Positions 24,852 through 32,353 of a stretch of DNA of 39,827 nt are shown piece after piece. The notes under the pieces were generated by a model. It made no database searches. It saw nothing but the letters and a program-made list of their open reading frames with translations, and was not told the DNA's origin. The stretch is taken from contig NZ_AGAF01000218.1 in the NCBI RefSeq assembly GCF_000224515.1, forward strand, positions 1 through 39,827, read 5' to 3'. Source of the DNA: Desulfosporosinus sp. OT (lineage in GTDB: Bacteria > Bacillota > Desulfitobacteriia > Desulfitobacteriales > Desulfitobacteriaceae). Position 1 is the stretch's first letter. Each line of letters begins with the position of its first letter. Both the position numbers and the translations under genes were made by a program.

Positions 24852-26135
24852 CTAAATCATGTAAGCAAGAAAAATATATACTGAGGAAATGATGATTGAT
24901 AGAATCATCAAAGGAAAGGCGATCTTCATAAAGCCTCTAAAAGTAATCACGATTCCATTCTTCTCAGCCAGTCCCGCTACAATGACATTGGCGGAAGCCC
25001 CAATTAGTGTTCCATTACCACCAAGACAAGCTCCTAAAGACAAGGCCCACCAAAAAGGTCTTAAGTTTTCAATTCCTCCGATTTGTCCCATCTTTTGGAT
25101 TAGCGGAATCATCGTAGCTACGAAGGGAATATTATCGATAAAGGAAGAGGCAATAGCTGATAACCATAGTATTAACATTGACGTCGCAACGAGTGCTCCG
25201 CCTGTAGCTTCGATAGATTCTCTGGCTACCCATTCTATGACTCCAACATGGTCTAGAGCGCCAACGATTATAAATAAACCTGCAAAAAAGAAAAGAGTAG
25301 GCCATTCTACTGCCAGCAGGATATCTTCAGGTTCTTCTTTCGAAATAAACATTAATAAGGTGGCTCCGCCTAAGGCAACAGTTGCTGGTTCCAAGTGAAG
25401 CATGTTATGAATAATAAAACCCAGGATTGTCAGGGCTAGTGCCAACAAAGACTTTTTTAATAAGGCGTAATCCTTAATCGCTTCAATCTCATGTAGCTCC
25501 ATGATTCGAGACTTGGAAAGTTCCGAAGTTACTAAGTCTTTGCGATAAACAAATCGTAAGATTAACATTGTCACTATAAATATAATTAATATCGGTACGA
25601 TGAGATTACTGACGAAATCCATAAAACTTAATCCGGTAGCACTACCAATCATAATATTCGGAGGATCTCCTATTAAAGTGGCAGTACCTCCGATATTTGA
25701 TGCAATGATTTGACTAATTAAGAACGGGACAGGATCTATTTCAAGTTCATAACAAATTGAAAAAGTTACTGGTACAATCAGTAATACAGTCGTTACATTA
25801 TCAAGCAAAGCCGAGGTTATTGCAGTTACTGCAGCTAGGGCCACCATTATTAATAATGGATCACCTTTAGCTAACTTGGCAGCTTTGATTGCCATATATT
25901 CAAAAACTCCTGTACGGCGAGTTATCCCGACGATGATCATCATGCCAATCAGCAGTCCAATAGTATTAAAATCTATGTATTGAATGGCTTGTTCTTGATT
26001 AATTACATTAGCAAAAAGAATTAAGCTTGCTCCAATTAAGGCAACGACAGTTCGGTTAATCTTTTCGCTGATTATAAGTCCGTAGGTCAAAAAAAAGATT
26101 ACGATGGTTATGATTACAGGTGCGTTAAGTATCAC
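24852..26135 (-). CDS. ArsB/NhaD-type (SLC13-like) membrane permease
   Basis: This 427-aa protein with about 11-12 membrane helices belongs to the ion transporter superfamily containing ArsB, NhaD and SLC13 carriers. The two inverted halves each carry the re-entrant signature: LLDNVTTVLLIVPVT with IGDPPNIMIGSATGL, and SFIDNIPFVATMIP with GNGTLIGASANVIVAGL. No ArsA, ArsR or ArsC gene is near, so arsenite export is not supported; sodium/proton or anion exchange is equally possible. Start is GTG with CGGAGG. It follows glnK after 85 bp and a terminator-like hairpin. The 24571-24851 gap behind it belongs to the leader RNA of the next gene. Confidence 0.88.
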   Translation of the reverse strand: MILNAPVIITIVIFFLTYGLIISEKINRTVVALIGASLILFANVINQEQAIQYIDFNTIGLLIGMMIIVGITRRTGVFEYMAIKAAKLAKGDPLLIMVALAAVTAITSALLDNVTTVLLIVPVTFSICYELEIDPVPFLISQIIASNIGGTATLIGDPPNIMIGSATGLSFMDFVSNLIVPILIIFIVTMLILRFVYRKDLVTSELSKSRIMELHEIEAIKDYALLKKSLLALALTILGFIIHNMLHLEPATVALGGATLLMFISKEEPEDILLAVEWPTLFFFAGLFIIVGALDHVGVIEWVARESIEATGGALVATSMLILWLSAIASSFIDNIPFVATMIPLIQKMGQIGGIENLRPFWWALSLGACLGGNGTLIGASANVIVAGLAEKNGIVITFRGFMKIAFPLMILSIIISSVYIFLAYMI

Positions 26136-26167
26136 AATGTTGCCTCCGATCTAGAGAAATTGGAACA

Positions 26168-26196
26168 GCTGATTATTTAACCAGTAAATAATCAGC
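26168..26196 (-). terminator. Terminator-like hairpin after glnK
   Basis: A perfect 12-bp stem GCTGATTATTTA / TAAATAATCAGC has a 5-nt loop. On the minus strand only TGTTCCAATTTC follows, so read-through into the permease gene is possible. Confidence 0.55.
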
Positions 26197-26220
26197 CGCT
26201 CCCTAACCTTGTACCATGAG

Positions 26221-26574
<354 letters not shown>

Positions 26575-26588
26575 CTATCTATACACTT

Positions 26589-26594
26589 ATTATA
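26589..26594 (-). promoter_or_regulatory. -10 element of a possible glnK promoter
   Basis: On the minus strand TATAAT, 29 bp upstream of the glnK ATG. The hexamer 17 bp upstream is TTTCGC, a weak -35, so activity may need an activator. Confidence 0.4.
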
Positions 26595-26633
26595 CTGAAT
26601 ATTGAACATTGGCGAAACCTTTTTTATACTTAT

Positions 26634-26760
26634 CAGAAAGTATAACTTCGTTACATACTGCAAGAAGGCTAATACGTGCGAAGACAGTGTCTTCGTCTGT
26701 AGCATAAGTGCAACCAACGGTTTCGCTTTCGCCAAGGCTCGGCGAAGCCGGGTTTTCTTT
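26634..26760. repeat. Modular intergenic repeat, copy between amt and glnK
   Basis: It contains three modules also found at 28335-28468: a CAGAAAGTATAACT half of an inverted repeat (26634), a module with the hairpin CGAAGACAGTGTCTTCG (about 26661-26695), and a module AGCATAAGTGCAAC...GCTTTCGCCAAGGCT (26701-26739). The last two are in the opposite order here. It explains the unusually large amt-glnK gap. Confidence 0.75.
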
Positions 26761-28111
26761 ATAAGTTGATTGAAGGAGCCTTCATTTCAAATCCGGCATA
26801 GGCCTCCATGCCATGTTCGCCAATATCCAGACCAATTAATTCTTCTTCCTTGCTTACCCGTAGTCCGATAGTTGCTTTAATGATTCCGAATAGAATGAGG
26901 GCGGTACAAGCTGTCCAGGCAAACACTGAGGCTACGCCAATGAGCTGGGTAATGAGCAAGGAGGTTCCACCACCATACACCACTCCGCCGTCCACTGCAA
27001 AGAAGCCGACCATGATAGTGCCAAAGGAACCGCAAACACCGTGGACAGAAATAGCACCGACAGGGTCATCAATTTTGAGCACATTGTCAAAGAACTCAAC
27101 AGAGAGGACAACCAAGATTCCGGCTAATGCACCAATTATAGCTGACCCGACCGGATTGACAGCGTTACAACCAGCAGTGATAGCCACCAGCCCTGCCAAT
27201 GCGCCATTTAGAGTAAGGGATACATCCGGCTTTTTATACTTCAGCCAGGTAAAGATCATAGTCATAGTTGCACCAGCAGCCGCAGCTAGGTTAGTAGTTA
27301 CTGCGATTTTACCGATGTCAGGGGTGGTGCCGGATAAGGTACTGCCTGGATTAAACCCGAACCATCCAAACCAGAGAATGAATACCCCTAAAGCACCGAG
27401 GGTAATATTATGACCAGGGATAGCAGTAGCCTTACCGTCTTTGGAGTACTTGCCAATACGAGGTCCGATGAGTAAGGCACCGATGAGAGCTGCCCAGCCG
27501 CCAACCGAGTGCACAACGGTGGAACCAGCGAAATCAATCATACCGCGTTGTTGTAACCAGCCACCGCCCCAAATCCAGTGACCGACTACAGGGTAAATCA
27601 CCGCACTAATCACGACACTGTAGATGATATAAGAGGCGAACTTTGTTCTCTCGGCCATGGCTCCGGAAACAATAGTTGCTGCAGTAGCCGCAAAGACAGT
27701 TTGGAAAAGTAAGAAGGCCAAGAGGGGAATGGATAAACCTAAATGATCGAAGGTACCGGTAAATCCAAAACCAGTGGTTCCGAACAGTCCGGCTTTATCA
27801 ACACCGAACATAATTGCAAATCCTACAGCCCAGTAGATTAAAGAACCTACTGCAAAGTCCATTAAGTTCTTCATAATAATGTTACCGGCATTTTTAGCTC
27901 GGGTAAATCCTGTTTCCACCATGGCAAAACCTGCTTGCATAAAGAAAACCAGAAAGCCACAAATTAAGGTCCAAACTGTGTCTATAGCTACCGCATTGCT
28001 TTCAACGGTAGGCCCATCGGCTAGGGCTACTGAAGGGATGGCTAAAAGTATAAGTGTAATAATTCCGAGTATTGTTGCTTTATTTAAAAGCAATTTTTTA
28101 AAATTTTTCAT
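26759..28111 (-). CDS. amt: Ammonium transporter (Amt/MEP)
   Basis: This 450-aa trimeric membrane channel conducts ammonium/ammonia. A signal-peptide-like first segment (LLLNKATILGIITLILLAI) precedes 11 membrane helices. The pore twin histidines are visible in STVVHSVGGWAALIGA and GAISVHGVCGSFG. The helix-1 motif FFMQAGFAMVETGFTRAKN and the C-terminal regulatory tail (LGLDIGEHGMEAYAG-type, here IGLDIGEHGMEAYAG) fit well. The partner PII gene follows, but the normally tight spacing is widened to 200 bp by a repeat. ATG has GGGAGGAG. The upstream 760-bp region holds a promoter, tandem hairpins, a small ORF and repeats. Confidence 0.96.
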   Translation of the reverse strand: MKNFKKLLLNKATILGIITLILLAIPSVALADGPTVESNAVAIDTVWTLICGFLVFFMQAGFAMVETGFTRAKNAGNIIMKNLMDFAVGSLIYWAVGFAIMFGVDKAGLFGTTGFGFTGTFDHLGLSIPLLAFLLFQTVFAATAATIVSGAMAERTKFASYIIYSVVISAVIYPVVGHWIWGGGWLQQRGMIDFAGSTVVHSVGGWAALIGALLIGPRIGKYSKDGKATAIPGHNITLGALGVFILWFGWFGFNPGSTLSGTTPDIGKIAVTTNLAAAAGATMTMIFTWLKYKKPDVSLTLNGALAGLVAITAGCNAVNPVGSAIIGALAGILVVLSVEFFDNVLKIDDPVGAISVHGVCGSFGTIMVGFFAVDGGVVYGGGTSLLITQLIGVASVFAWTACTALILFGIIKATIGLRVSKEEELIGLDIGEHGMEAYAGFEMKAPSINL

Positions 28112-28287
28112 TAAATTATTCTCCTCCCTCTGATTGGATTAAATTTGATTTGGGATATGCTTGGGGTTTTGGTATAAGAACATAGTTATTTAATAGCTTC
28201 ACTCCTTCCTAACGATATTATTCATTCTAAGTTGGCTCAAAGATGAGGTATAGCTGTCATTTACGACTGACTCCTAATCCCGTAAAT

Positions 28288-28322
28288 AGGCCCTGCGTAG
28301 ATGTCCGCGCCAAGTAGGGCCT
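28288..28322. repeat. Hairpin in the amt upstream region
   Basis: The 7-bp stem AGGCCCT / AGGGCCT has inner GCG/CGC pairing. It lies between the small ORF and amt. On the plus strand it is followed by TCTTTATAC. The role is unclear; it may end the small-ORF transcript or be part of the repeat array. Confidence 0.45.
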
Positions 28323-28334
28323 TCTTTATACTAG

Positions 28335-28468
28335 TCAGAAAGTATAACTTTTTGTTTCATACTTTCTGGAAGCATAAGTGCAACTAGGGCAGCCGCTTTC
28401 GCCAAGGCTAACAAGAAGGTTAACACGTGCGAAGACAGTGTCTTCGGGCGCCGGCCAAGTTTTCTTTA
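28335..28468. repeat. Modular intergenic repeat, copy upstream of amt
   Basis: The order is a CAGAAAGTAT...CATACTTTCTG inverted repeat, then AGCATAAGTGCAAC...GCTTTCGCCAAGGCT, then AAGAAGGTTAACACGTGCGA with GACAGTGTCTTCG. The same three modules occur at 26634-26760 with the last two swapped; the first occurs again at 35669-35700. Confidence 0.75.
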
Positions 28469-28475
28469 TGTTCAT
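28335..28475 (-). CDS. Possible 46-aa peptide gene within the repeat upstream of amt
   Basis: ATG 28475 is preceded by AGAGGAGGTGATTCTT, an almost complete anti-16S match with 4-nt spacing. The 46-codon product begins MNIKKTWPAPEDTVFARV and contains SLGESGCPSCTYASRKYE with a CPSC pair. The copy at 26634-26760 keeps the same blocks in one common frame (SLGES...GCTYAT, EDTVFARI) but lacks a start codon. The family is unknown. It could be a real small protein, a leader peptide for amt, or a chance frame in a DNA repeat. Confidence 0.35.
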   Translation of the reverse strand: MNIKKTWPAPEDTVFARVNLLVSLGESGCPSCTYASRKYETKSYTF

Positions 28476-28502
28476 AAGAATCACCTCCTCTAAATACACA
28501 AA

Positions 28503-28576
28503 GCGCTTGGACATCTCTGCCCAAGCGCCATTGCTTGAATGAAATAAGGCGCTCTCGAAAAAAATTCGAGAGCGCC
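28503..28576 (-). ncRNA. Tandem-hairpin 5' leader upstream of the small ORF and amt
   Basis: On the minus strand hairpin A (28576 to 28548) is a perfect 12-bp stem GGCGCTCTCGAA / TTCGAGAGCGCC. Hairpin B (28528 to 28503) pairs GCGCTTGG with CCAAGCGC, extended by G-U and C-G around loop AGAGAT. Each begins with GCAACGGCGC or GCAATGGCGC. They follow a promoter at 28621-28593, so they would lie at the very 5' end of a transcript. Confidence 0.5.
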
Positions 28577-28592
28577 GTTGCTCATTACGGTT

Positions 28593-28621
28593 ATTATACG
28601 GATTATTTGCTCATACGTCTA
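28593..28621 (-). promoter_or_regulatory. Promoter upstream of the tandem hairpins
   Basis: On the minus strand TAGACG, 17 bp, TATAAT. Transcription would start near 28586 and run through the two hairpins toward the 46-codon frame and amt. 28622-28872 is AT-rich, and I see no gene in it. Confidence 0.55.
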
Positions 28622-28872
28622 GTTGCATTTTTCAAAAACATTGTATACATGAAGATAGCCGTATGCCTTTAAAGATATATAATAGCACTATTTACTTGTA
28701 AGGATATGTATCTTTATAGGTACAAGCTTACATATACTTCCATGATTCTTCCGAATAGCAAAGTTAACGAGAACAATTGTATAAGAATTCTGACATCTAT
28801 TAATATGACAATTTATATATGATATGATGGATATATTTTAGCACTAGTTTTGATCAAAAGGAGAGGAAACTT

Positions 28873-29199
28873 ATGGTTAATGCAATATTCCTATTTATTC
28901 TCGCTGGTTTAGCTGAAATAGGAGGAGGGTATTTAATATGGCTTTGGCTAAGACAAGCACGATCATTTTGGTATGGAGTGTTAGGGGGATTGATCCTTGT
29001 TCTCTACGGTATCATACCGACCCTACAAAAGTTCCCGAGCTTTGGCAGAACCTATGCTGCTTATGGAGGCGTTTTTATATTCTTGGCAATTTTATGGGGA
29101 TGGGGAATTGATAAGAAAATCCCCGATACCTATGATTGGATAGGCGCTGTAGTATGTTTGGTGGGTGTTTTTATCATGTTATGGGCGCCGCGTCCTTAA
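28873..29199 (+). CDS. YnfA/UPF0060 family membrane protein
   Basis: This 108-aa protein with four membrane helices is similar in size and fold to small multidrug resistance (SMR) proteins. Family-typical segments are [20 protein letters not shown] at the N-terminus, with the conserved glutamate in helix 1, [12 protein letters not shown], and [17 protein letters not shown] at the end. Transport activity is suggested by the fold only. ATG has AGGAGAGG. It is upstream of mch in the same direction with 133 bp between them, and mch has its own promoter, so no operon is implied. Confidence 0.9.
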   Translation: MVNAIFLFILAGLAEIGGGYLIWLWLRQARSFWYGVLGGLILVLYGIIPTLQKFPSFGRTYAAYGGVFIFLAILWGWGIDKKIPDTYDWIGAVVCLVGVFIMLWAPRP

Positions 29200-29258
29200 T
29201 TTTTGCACTCAACATGTATAAAGTGAAAGGTGGGTGCACAATATATCTCCTTCGGAAC

Positions 29259-29264
29259 TATAAT
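29259..29264 (+). promoter_or_regulatory. -10 element of the mch promoter
   Basis: TATAAT with a weak TGCACA 18 bp upstream. A transcript from here would begin near 29271, which favours ATG 29333 over TTG 29279 as the mch start. Confidence 0.4.
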
Positions 29265-29332
29265 AAGCCTCGGTCAGTTTGGGGTATACTGAAAAAGAAA
29301 TTCAGGAATATTTGCAGAGAGAAGAGGAATAT

Positions 29333-30310
29333 ATGCTTTTGCCACTTAGCCAACTACCTGAACTAAGTCCAAACTGTCAAGCTTTCCCGTTGGTTGAAGA
29401 ATTCATCGCCAGGAGCGAACTACTTCAGATTAAGGCCTACAAACAAAATGAGGTGACAGTGATCGACTGCGGTGTTAATGTTCCAGGCGGCTGGGAAGCA
29501 GGTCTTCTATTCGCTTCTATCTGCCTTGGTGGGCTGGCTCAGGTTAGACTTCATTGGTCCGATTTTAGTGGGTTTCGCTGGCCTGCGGTTGAAGTAGTCA
29601 CTGATCATCCGATCCGAGCCTGCATGGCGTCTCAATTTGCAGGCTGGCCAATTAAAAATGGGGAACTATTAGCGATGGGTTCCGGTCCTGGACGTGCCAT
29701 TGTTCACGAAGGTAGCCTGTTTGAAATTTTAGGATATGAGGATCATTCTGAGAGAGCAGTCCTTTGTTTAGAAAGTGAGGAACTTCCTTCAAAGGAGGTA
29801 ATCCAGTATCTCTTAGAAGAGTGCCACTGTGATCCAAAGAATCTCTATATCTTGGTAGCCCCGACTGTCTCCCACGTGGGTTCAGTTCAGATAGCCGCAC
29901 GTGCTTTGGAAACTGGCCTATCAAAACTTATGGGACTGGGCTACAATCTGGGAAAAATTGTTTCAGGTTGGGGGATTTGTCCGGTTCCTCCAGTAGCGTG
30001 TGATAATCTTAGCGCCTTAGGGCGGACGAATGATGCGATCCTTTATGGTTCCACCGTACTATATAACCTTCGAGATGAAGAAAACTTAGACTCTCTGGTC
30101 AAGCAGGTCCCATCATGTGCGTCCAGGGAATATGGGCGACCTTTCAAAGAAGTGTATAAGGATTATGGGAATTTTTACGATATTGATCCCCTTTTGTTTA
30201 GCCCAGCAGAAGTCTGGCTATGTAATTTACACAGCGGACGCTCTTGGCAGGCAGGATCTTTGCGTCCTGATATTTTGCGTCATTCATTTGGTCTAGAAAT
30301 GAATTCATAG
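29333..30310 (+). CDS. mch: Methenyltetrahydromethanopterin cyclohydrolase
   Basis: This 325-aa cytosolic enzyme interconverts N5-formyl- and N5,N10-methenyl-H4MPT in C1 metabolism. The full archaeal-type pattern is recognisable: VTVIDCGVNVPGGWEAGLLF, LPAVQVTTDHP-like WPAVEVVTDHPI, LLAMGSGPGRA, LVAPTVSHVGSVQIAARALE, GRTNDAILYG, and the C-terminal DILRHSFGLEM. The length equals the 310-325 aa of methanogen and methylotroph enzymes. The frame can be extended to TTG 29279 (18 extra residues), but ATG 29333 has AGAAGAGGA at good spacing. No other H4MPT-pathway gene (fae, mtdB, ftr, fhc, mptA) is in the window. Finding it in a Firmicute is unexpected; a paralogue with another substrate is possible. 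Confidence 0.88.
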   Translation: MLLPLSQLPELSPNCQAFPLVEEFIARSELLQIKAYKQNEVTVIDCGVNVPGGWEAGLLFASICLGGLAQVRLHWSDFSGFRWPAVEVVTDHPIRACMASQFAGWPIKNGELLAMGSGPGRAIVHEGSLFEILGYEDHSERAVLCLESEELPSKEVIQYLLEECHCDPKNLYILVAPTVSHVGSVQIAARALETGLSKLMGLGYNLGKIVSGWGICPVPPVACDNLSALGRTNDAILYGSTVLYNLRDEENLDSLVKQVPSCASREYGRPFKEVYKDYGNFYDIDPLLFSPAEVWLCNLHSGRSWQAGSLRPDILRHSFGLEMNS

Positions 30311-30339
30311 AAATGGAGACATATTAATAATAGAGTTCG

Positions 30340-30371
30340 AACCTGATCATTATAGGGATTCGGTTTTTTTT
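30340..30371 (+). terminator. Terminator of mch
   Basis: The stem AACCTGATC / GGATTCGGTT (one mismatch, one G-U) is followed by eight T residues, 29 bp after the mch stop. Confidence 0.75.
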
Positions 30372-30408
30372 ATGTGTTCAAAAACCTAGAATCTAAGGGT
30401 CTAAAGGT

Positions 30409-30438
30409 CTACAATATGAGTAAATACTCATATTGTAG
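30409..30438 (+). promoter_or_regulatory. Likely TetR operator: 14-bp perfect inverted repeat
   Basis: The arms CTACAATATGAGTA (30409-30422) and TACTCATATTGTAG (30425-30438) are perfectly complementary around a central AA. The core TGAGTAAATACTCA is a typical TetR-family dyad. It lies 110 bp upstream of the TetR gene and about 34 bp upstream of its extended -10. Confidence 0.6.
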
Positions 30439-30471
30439 TAAAATACACTCATTTATTTTTAGGCAATACTC

Positions 30472-30480
30472 TGGTATAAT
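30472..30480 (+). promoter_or_regulatory. Extended -10 promoter of the TetR-exporter cluster
   Basis: TGGTATAAT is a perfect extended -10. A run of 16 A (30512-30527) lies between it and the GAGGGG ribosome site of the TetR gene. Confidence 0.5.
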
Positions 30481-30548
30481 TGACTGATATATAAGTCTGT
30501 TAAAGACTTTTAAAAAAAAAAAAAAAACGTAAAATGAGGGGTTAAATT

Positions 30549-31226
30549 ATGTCTGATCACGTACCCATTTTTCAGCATTCATGGACGGGCGATGAACAAC
30601 TCTATGAAGAATTAACGGACAAACAATGGAAAATACTTAAAGCTGCCCTTACAGTTTTCACCGAAAAAGGATACAGTGCCTCTACCACCAGTGAGATTGC
30701 TAGGGTGGCAGGGGTGGCGGAAGGAACCATCTTTCGTCACTTTAAAACTAAGAAAGAGATCTTGTTGGCTACGCTAATTCCACTGATGCAAAATTTCATT
30801 GGTCCAGGAGCGGCAAATTCCCTACATGACCTCGTATTGCAATATGATAATTTACCCATTGAAGACGTACTCATGCTCGTTATCGAAGATCGACAAAAGC
30901 ATATTACCGCCTTATGGCCTGTACTTCGTATCGTCATCATTGAAGCTAATTTTCACCCCGAGCTCAGAGATGTCTTACTCAACAATGTGGTGAAAAAGGT
31001 TCAGGAATCTTTTCTAGCATTTTTAAAGCAGCGTCAAAGTAAAGGTGAATTGCGCGATGACCTGGATGTTTGGACAATGATGCGTACTATAGTGGGAGCA
31101 GCTGCCGCTTATTTTGTGTCGCGTTCTTTATTTCCGGAACGTGAGCAAGACCACGACAATCGGCAAGAACTCAAAGCGATCGTGGACCTTTTCTTGAGGG
31201 GAGCCCAAGTCGATGTTCGATATTAG
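30549..31226 (+). CDS. TetR/AcrR family transcriptional regulator
   Basis: This 225-aa repressor has an N-terminal helix-turn-helix (about residues 22-68: ILKAALTVFTEKGYSAST, then IARVAGVAEGTIFRHFKTKKE) and a C-terminal ligand-binding domain (about 75-220). It is upstream of and co-directional with HlyD, ABC ATPase and ABC permease genes, so it most likely controls that exporter in response to a transported compound. The perfect dyad at 30409-30438 is a likely binding site, suggesting autoregulation. ATG has GAGGGG. The ligand is unknown. Confidence 0.92.
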   Translation: MSDHVPIFQHSWTGDEQLYEELTDKQWKILKAALTVFTEKGYSASTTSEIARVAGVAEGTIFRHFKTKKEILLATLIPLMQNFIGPGAANSLHDLVLQYDNLPIEDVLMLVIEDRQKHITALWPVLRIVIIEANFHPELRDVLLNNVVKKVQESFLAFLKQRQSKGELRDDLDVWTMMRTIVGAAAAYFVSRSLFPEREQDHDNRQELKAIVDLFLRGAQVDVRY

Positions 31227-31281
31227 ATATTCGTTGTACGATCAAACAATTATGAAACTCGGTTAGATCTTCGTTATTCGA

Positions 31282-31302
31282 ACCACGAACCACGATCCAC
31301 GA
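31282..31302 (+). repeat. Three tandem 7-bp repeats before the hlyD-like gene
   Basis: ACCACGA-ACCACGA-TCCACGA, directly ahead of the ribosome site AGGAGGAG. It could be a regulator site or a slippage product. Confidence 0.6.
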
Positions 31303-31323
31303 AAAAGAGCAGGAGGAGAAACC

Positions 31324-32340
31324 ATGAGAAAGAAAATTGTACCCATCGCTATTGTTCTTGTCCTTATAAGCCTAGCTGTCTTGGGTAATCGGTACTTTAA
31401 TCGCCCTGTTGACACAAACACTTATTCCGGAACGATCGAAGGAACAGAACTTCCTGTACAGCCGGAGCTCGGAGGGAGGATCGTCGACCTACCGATTCAT
31501 GAAGGACAGGCCATTAAAACGGGCGACATTATTGCTAAGCTAGACGATAGTCAGGTTAAAATTTCGTTAGATACAGCGAAAAGCCAACAGGCCCAGGCCC
31601 AAGCCAAACTTAACGACCTTTTGGGAGGGGCGCGCGCGGAAGAAATCCGACGTCTTGAGGACCTGTTGGCCCAGGCAAATGCCAATGCAGCTGGTGTGGG
31701 CCAGAATCTACAGTTTGAAGAGAATAACCTGGCAAGTGATCAAAAACTCTACGAGAGTGGTGCAATTAGTAAACAGATTCTAGATGCCCAGCAAAATAAA
31801 CGTGACACACTCAAAGCTCAGTATGAGGGTGCCCAAGCCAACGTTAAGGCTGCTCAGGCTAGCTTGGACCAAGCTCAGGCGGGTAGTACCCAACCAACGA
31901 TCCAGGCCCAGAAAGCGGCCGTAGATATCACAGCTCAGTCTGTGAAAGCAGCTGAACTTAGTATCAGTAAACTAACCATAAAGAGCCCGGCCAGCGGGCA
32001 GGTTCTCTATAAACATGTTGAGTCAGGTCAAGTAGTCAATCCTGGTACTTCGCTAGTCACTATCCTTGACCCTAATGACTTGTGGATTAAGATCTATATT
32101 CCAGAAGCCAAGTTGAATCAGGCAAAAGTGGGGAGGACCGCTTTTATCGCTGTGGATTCTTACCCTGATAAAAAGTTCAAAGGCCAAATTCAATACGTCA
32201 GTGACCAGGCGGAATTCACTCCTAAGAACGTGCAGACGAAAGAAGAAAGAACGACGACTGTCTATGCAGTCAAAATTAGTATTTCCGAAGGTAAAGACCA
32301 GATAAAAGCGGGTATGCCAGCGGACGTAACCCTGCAATAG
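31324..32340 (+). CDS. HlyD-family periplasmic-adaptor-like protein (membrane fusion protein)
   Basis: This 338-aa protein is anchored by an N-terminal membrane helix (about residues 4-22, IVPIAIVLVLISLAVLG). A biotinyl-lipoyl half-motif follows (GRIVDLPIHEGQAIKTGDII, about 51-70), then a long alpha-helical hairpin rich in Ala/Gln (about 75-215), the second lipoyl half (IKSPASGQVLYKHVESGQVV) and a beta-barrel domain. This is the YbhG/EmrA-like adaptor of ABC or MFS exporters, in Gram-positives working at the outer face of the membrane. The ATPase gene begins 13 bp after its stop, and the strong AGGAGGAG site gives high expression potential. It is the adaptor of the exporter encoded next. Confidence 0.9.
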   Translation: MRKKIVPIAIVLVLISLAVLGNRYFNRPVDTNTYSGTIEGTELPVQPELGGRIVDLPIHEGQAIKTGDIIAKLDDSQVKISLDTAKSQQAQAQAKLNDLLGGARAEEIRRLEDLLAQANANAAGVGQNLQFEENNLASDQKLYESGAISKQILDAQQNKRDTLKAQYEGAQANVKAAQASLDQAQAGSTQPTIQAQKAAVDITAQSVKAAELSISKLTIKSPASGQVLYKHVESGQVVNPGTSLVTILDPNDLWIKIYIPEAKLNQAKVGRTAFIAVDSYPDKKFKGQIQYVSDQAEFTPKNVQTKEERTTTVYAVKISISEGKDQIKAGMPADVTLQ

Positions 32341-32353
32341 AGGAGTGAGGCAA

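Noticed and set aside
24852-26135. Arsenite efflux pump
   Set aside because: The fold fits ArsB, but there is no ars gene nearby and the motif is shared by NhaD and SLC13 carriers, so a specific arsenic role is not supported.
29136-29366. 76-codon frame overlapping the YnfA-type gene and mch
   Set aside because: Shadow frame over two recognised genes; no ribosome site.
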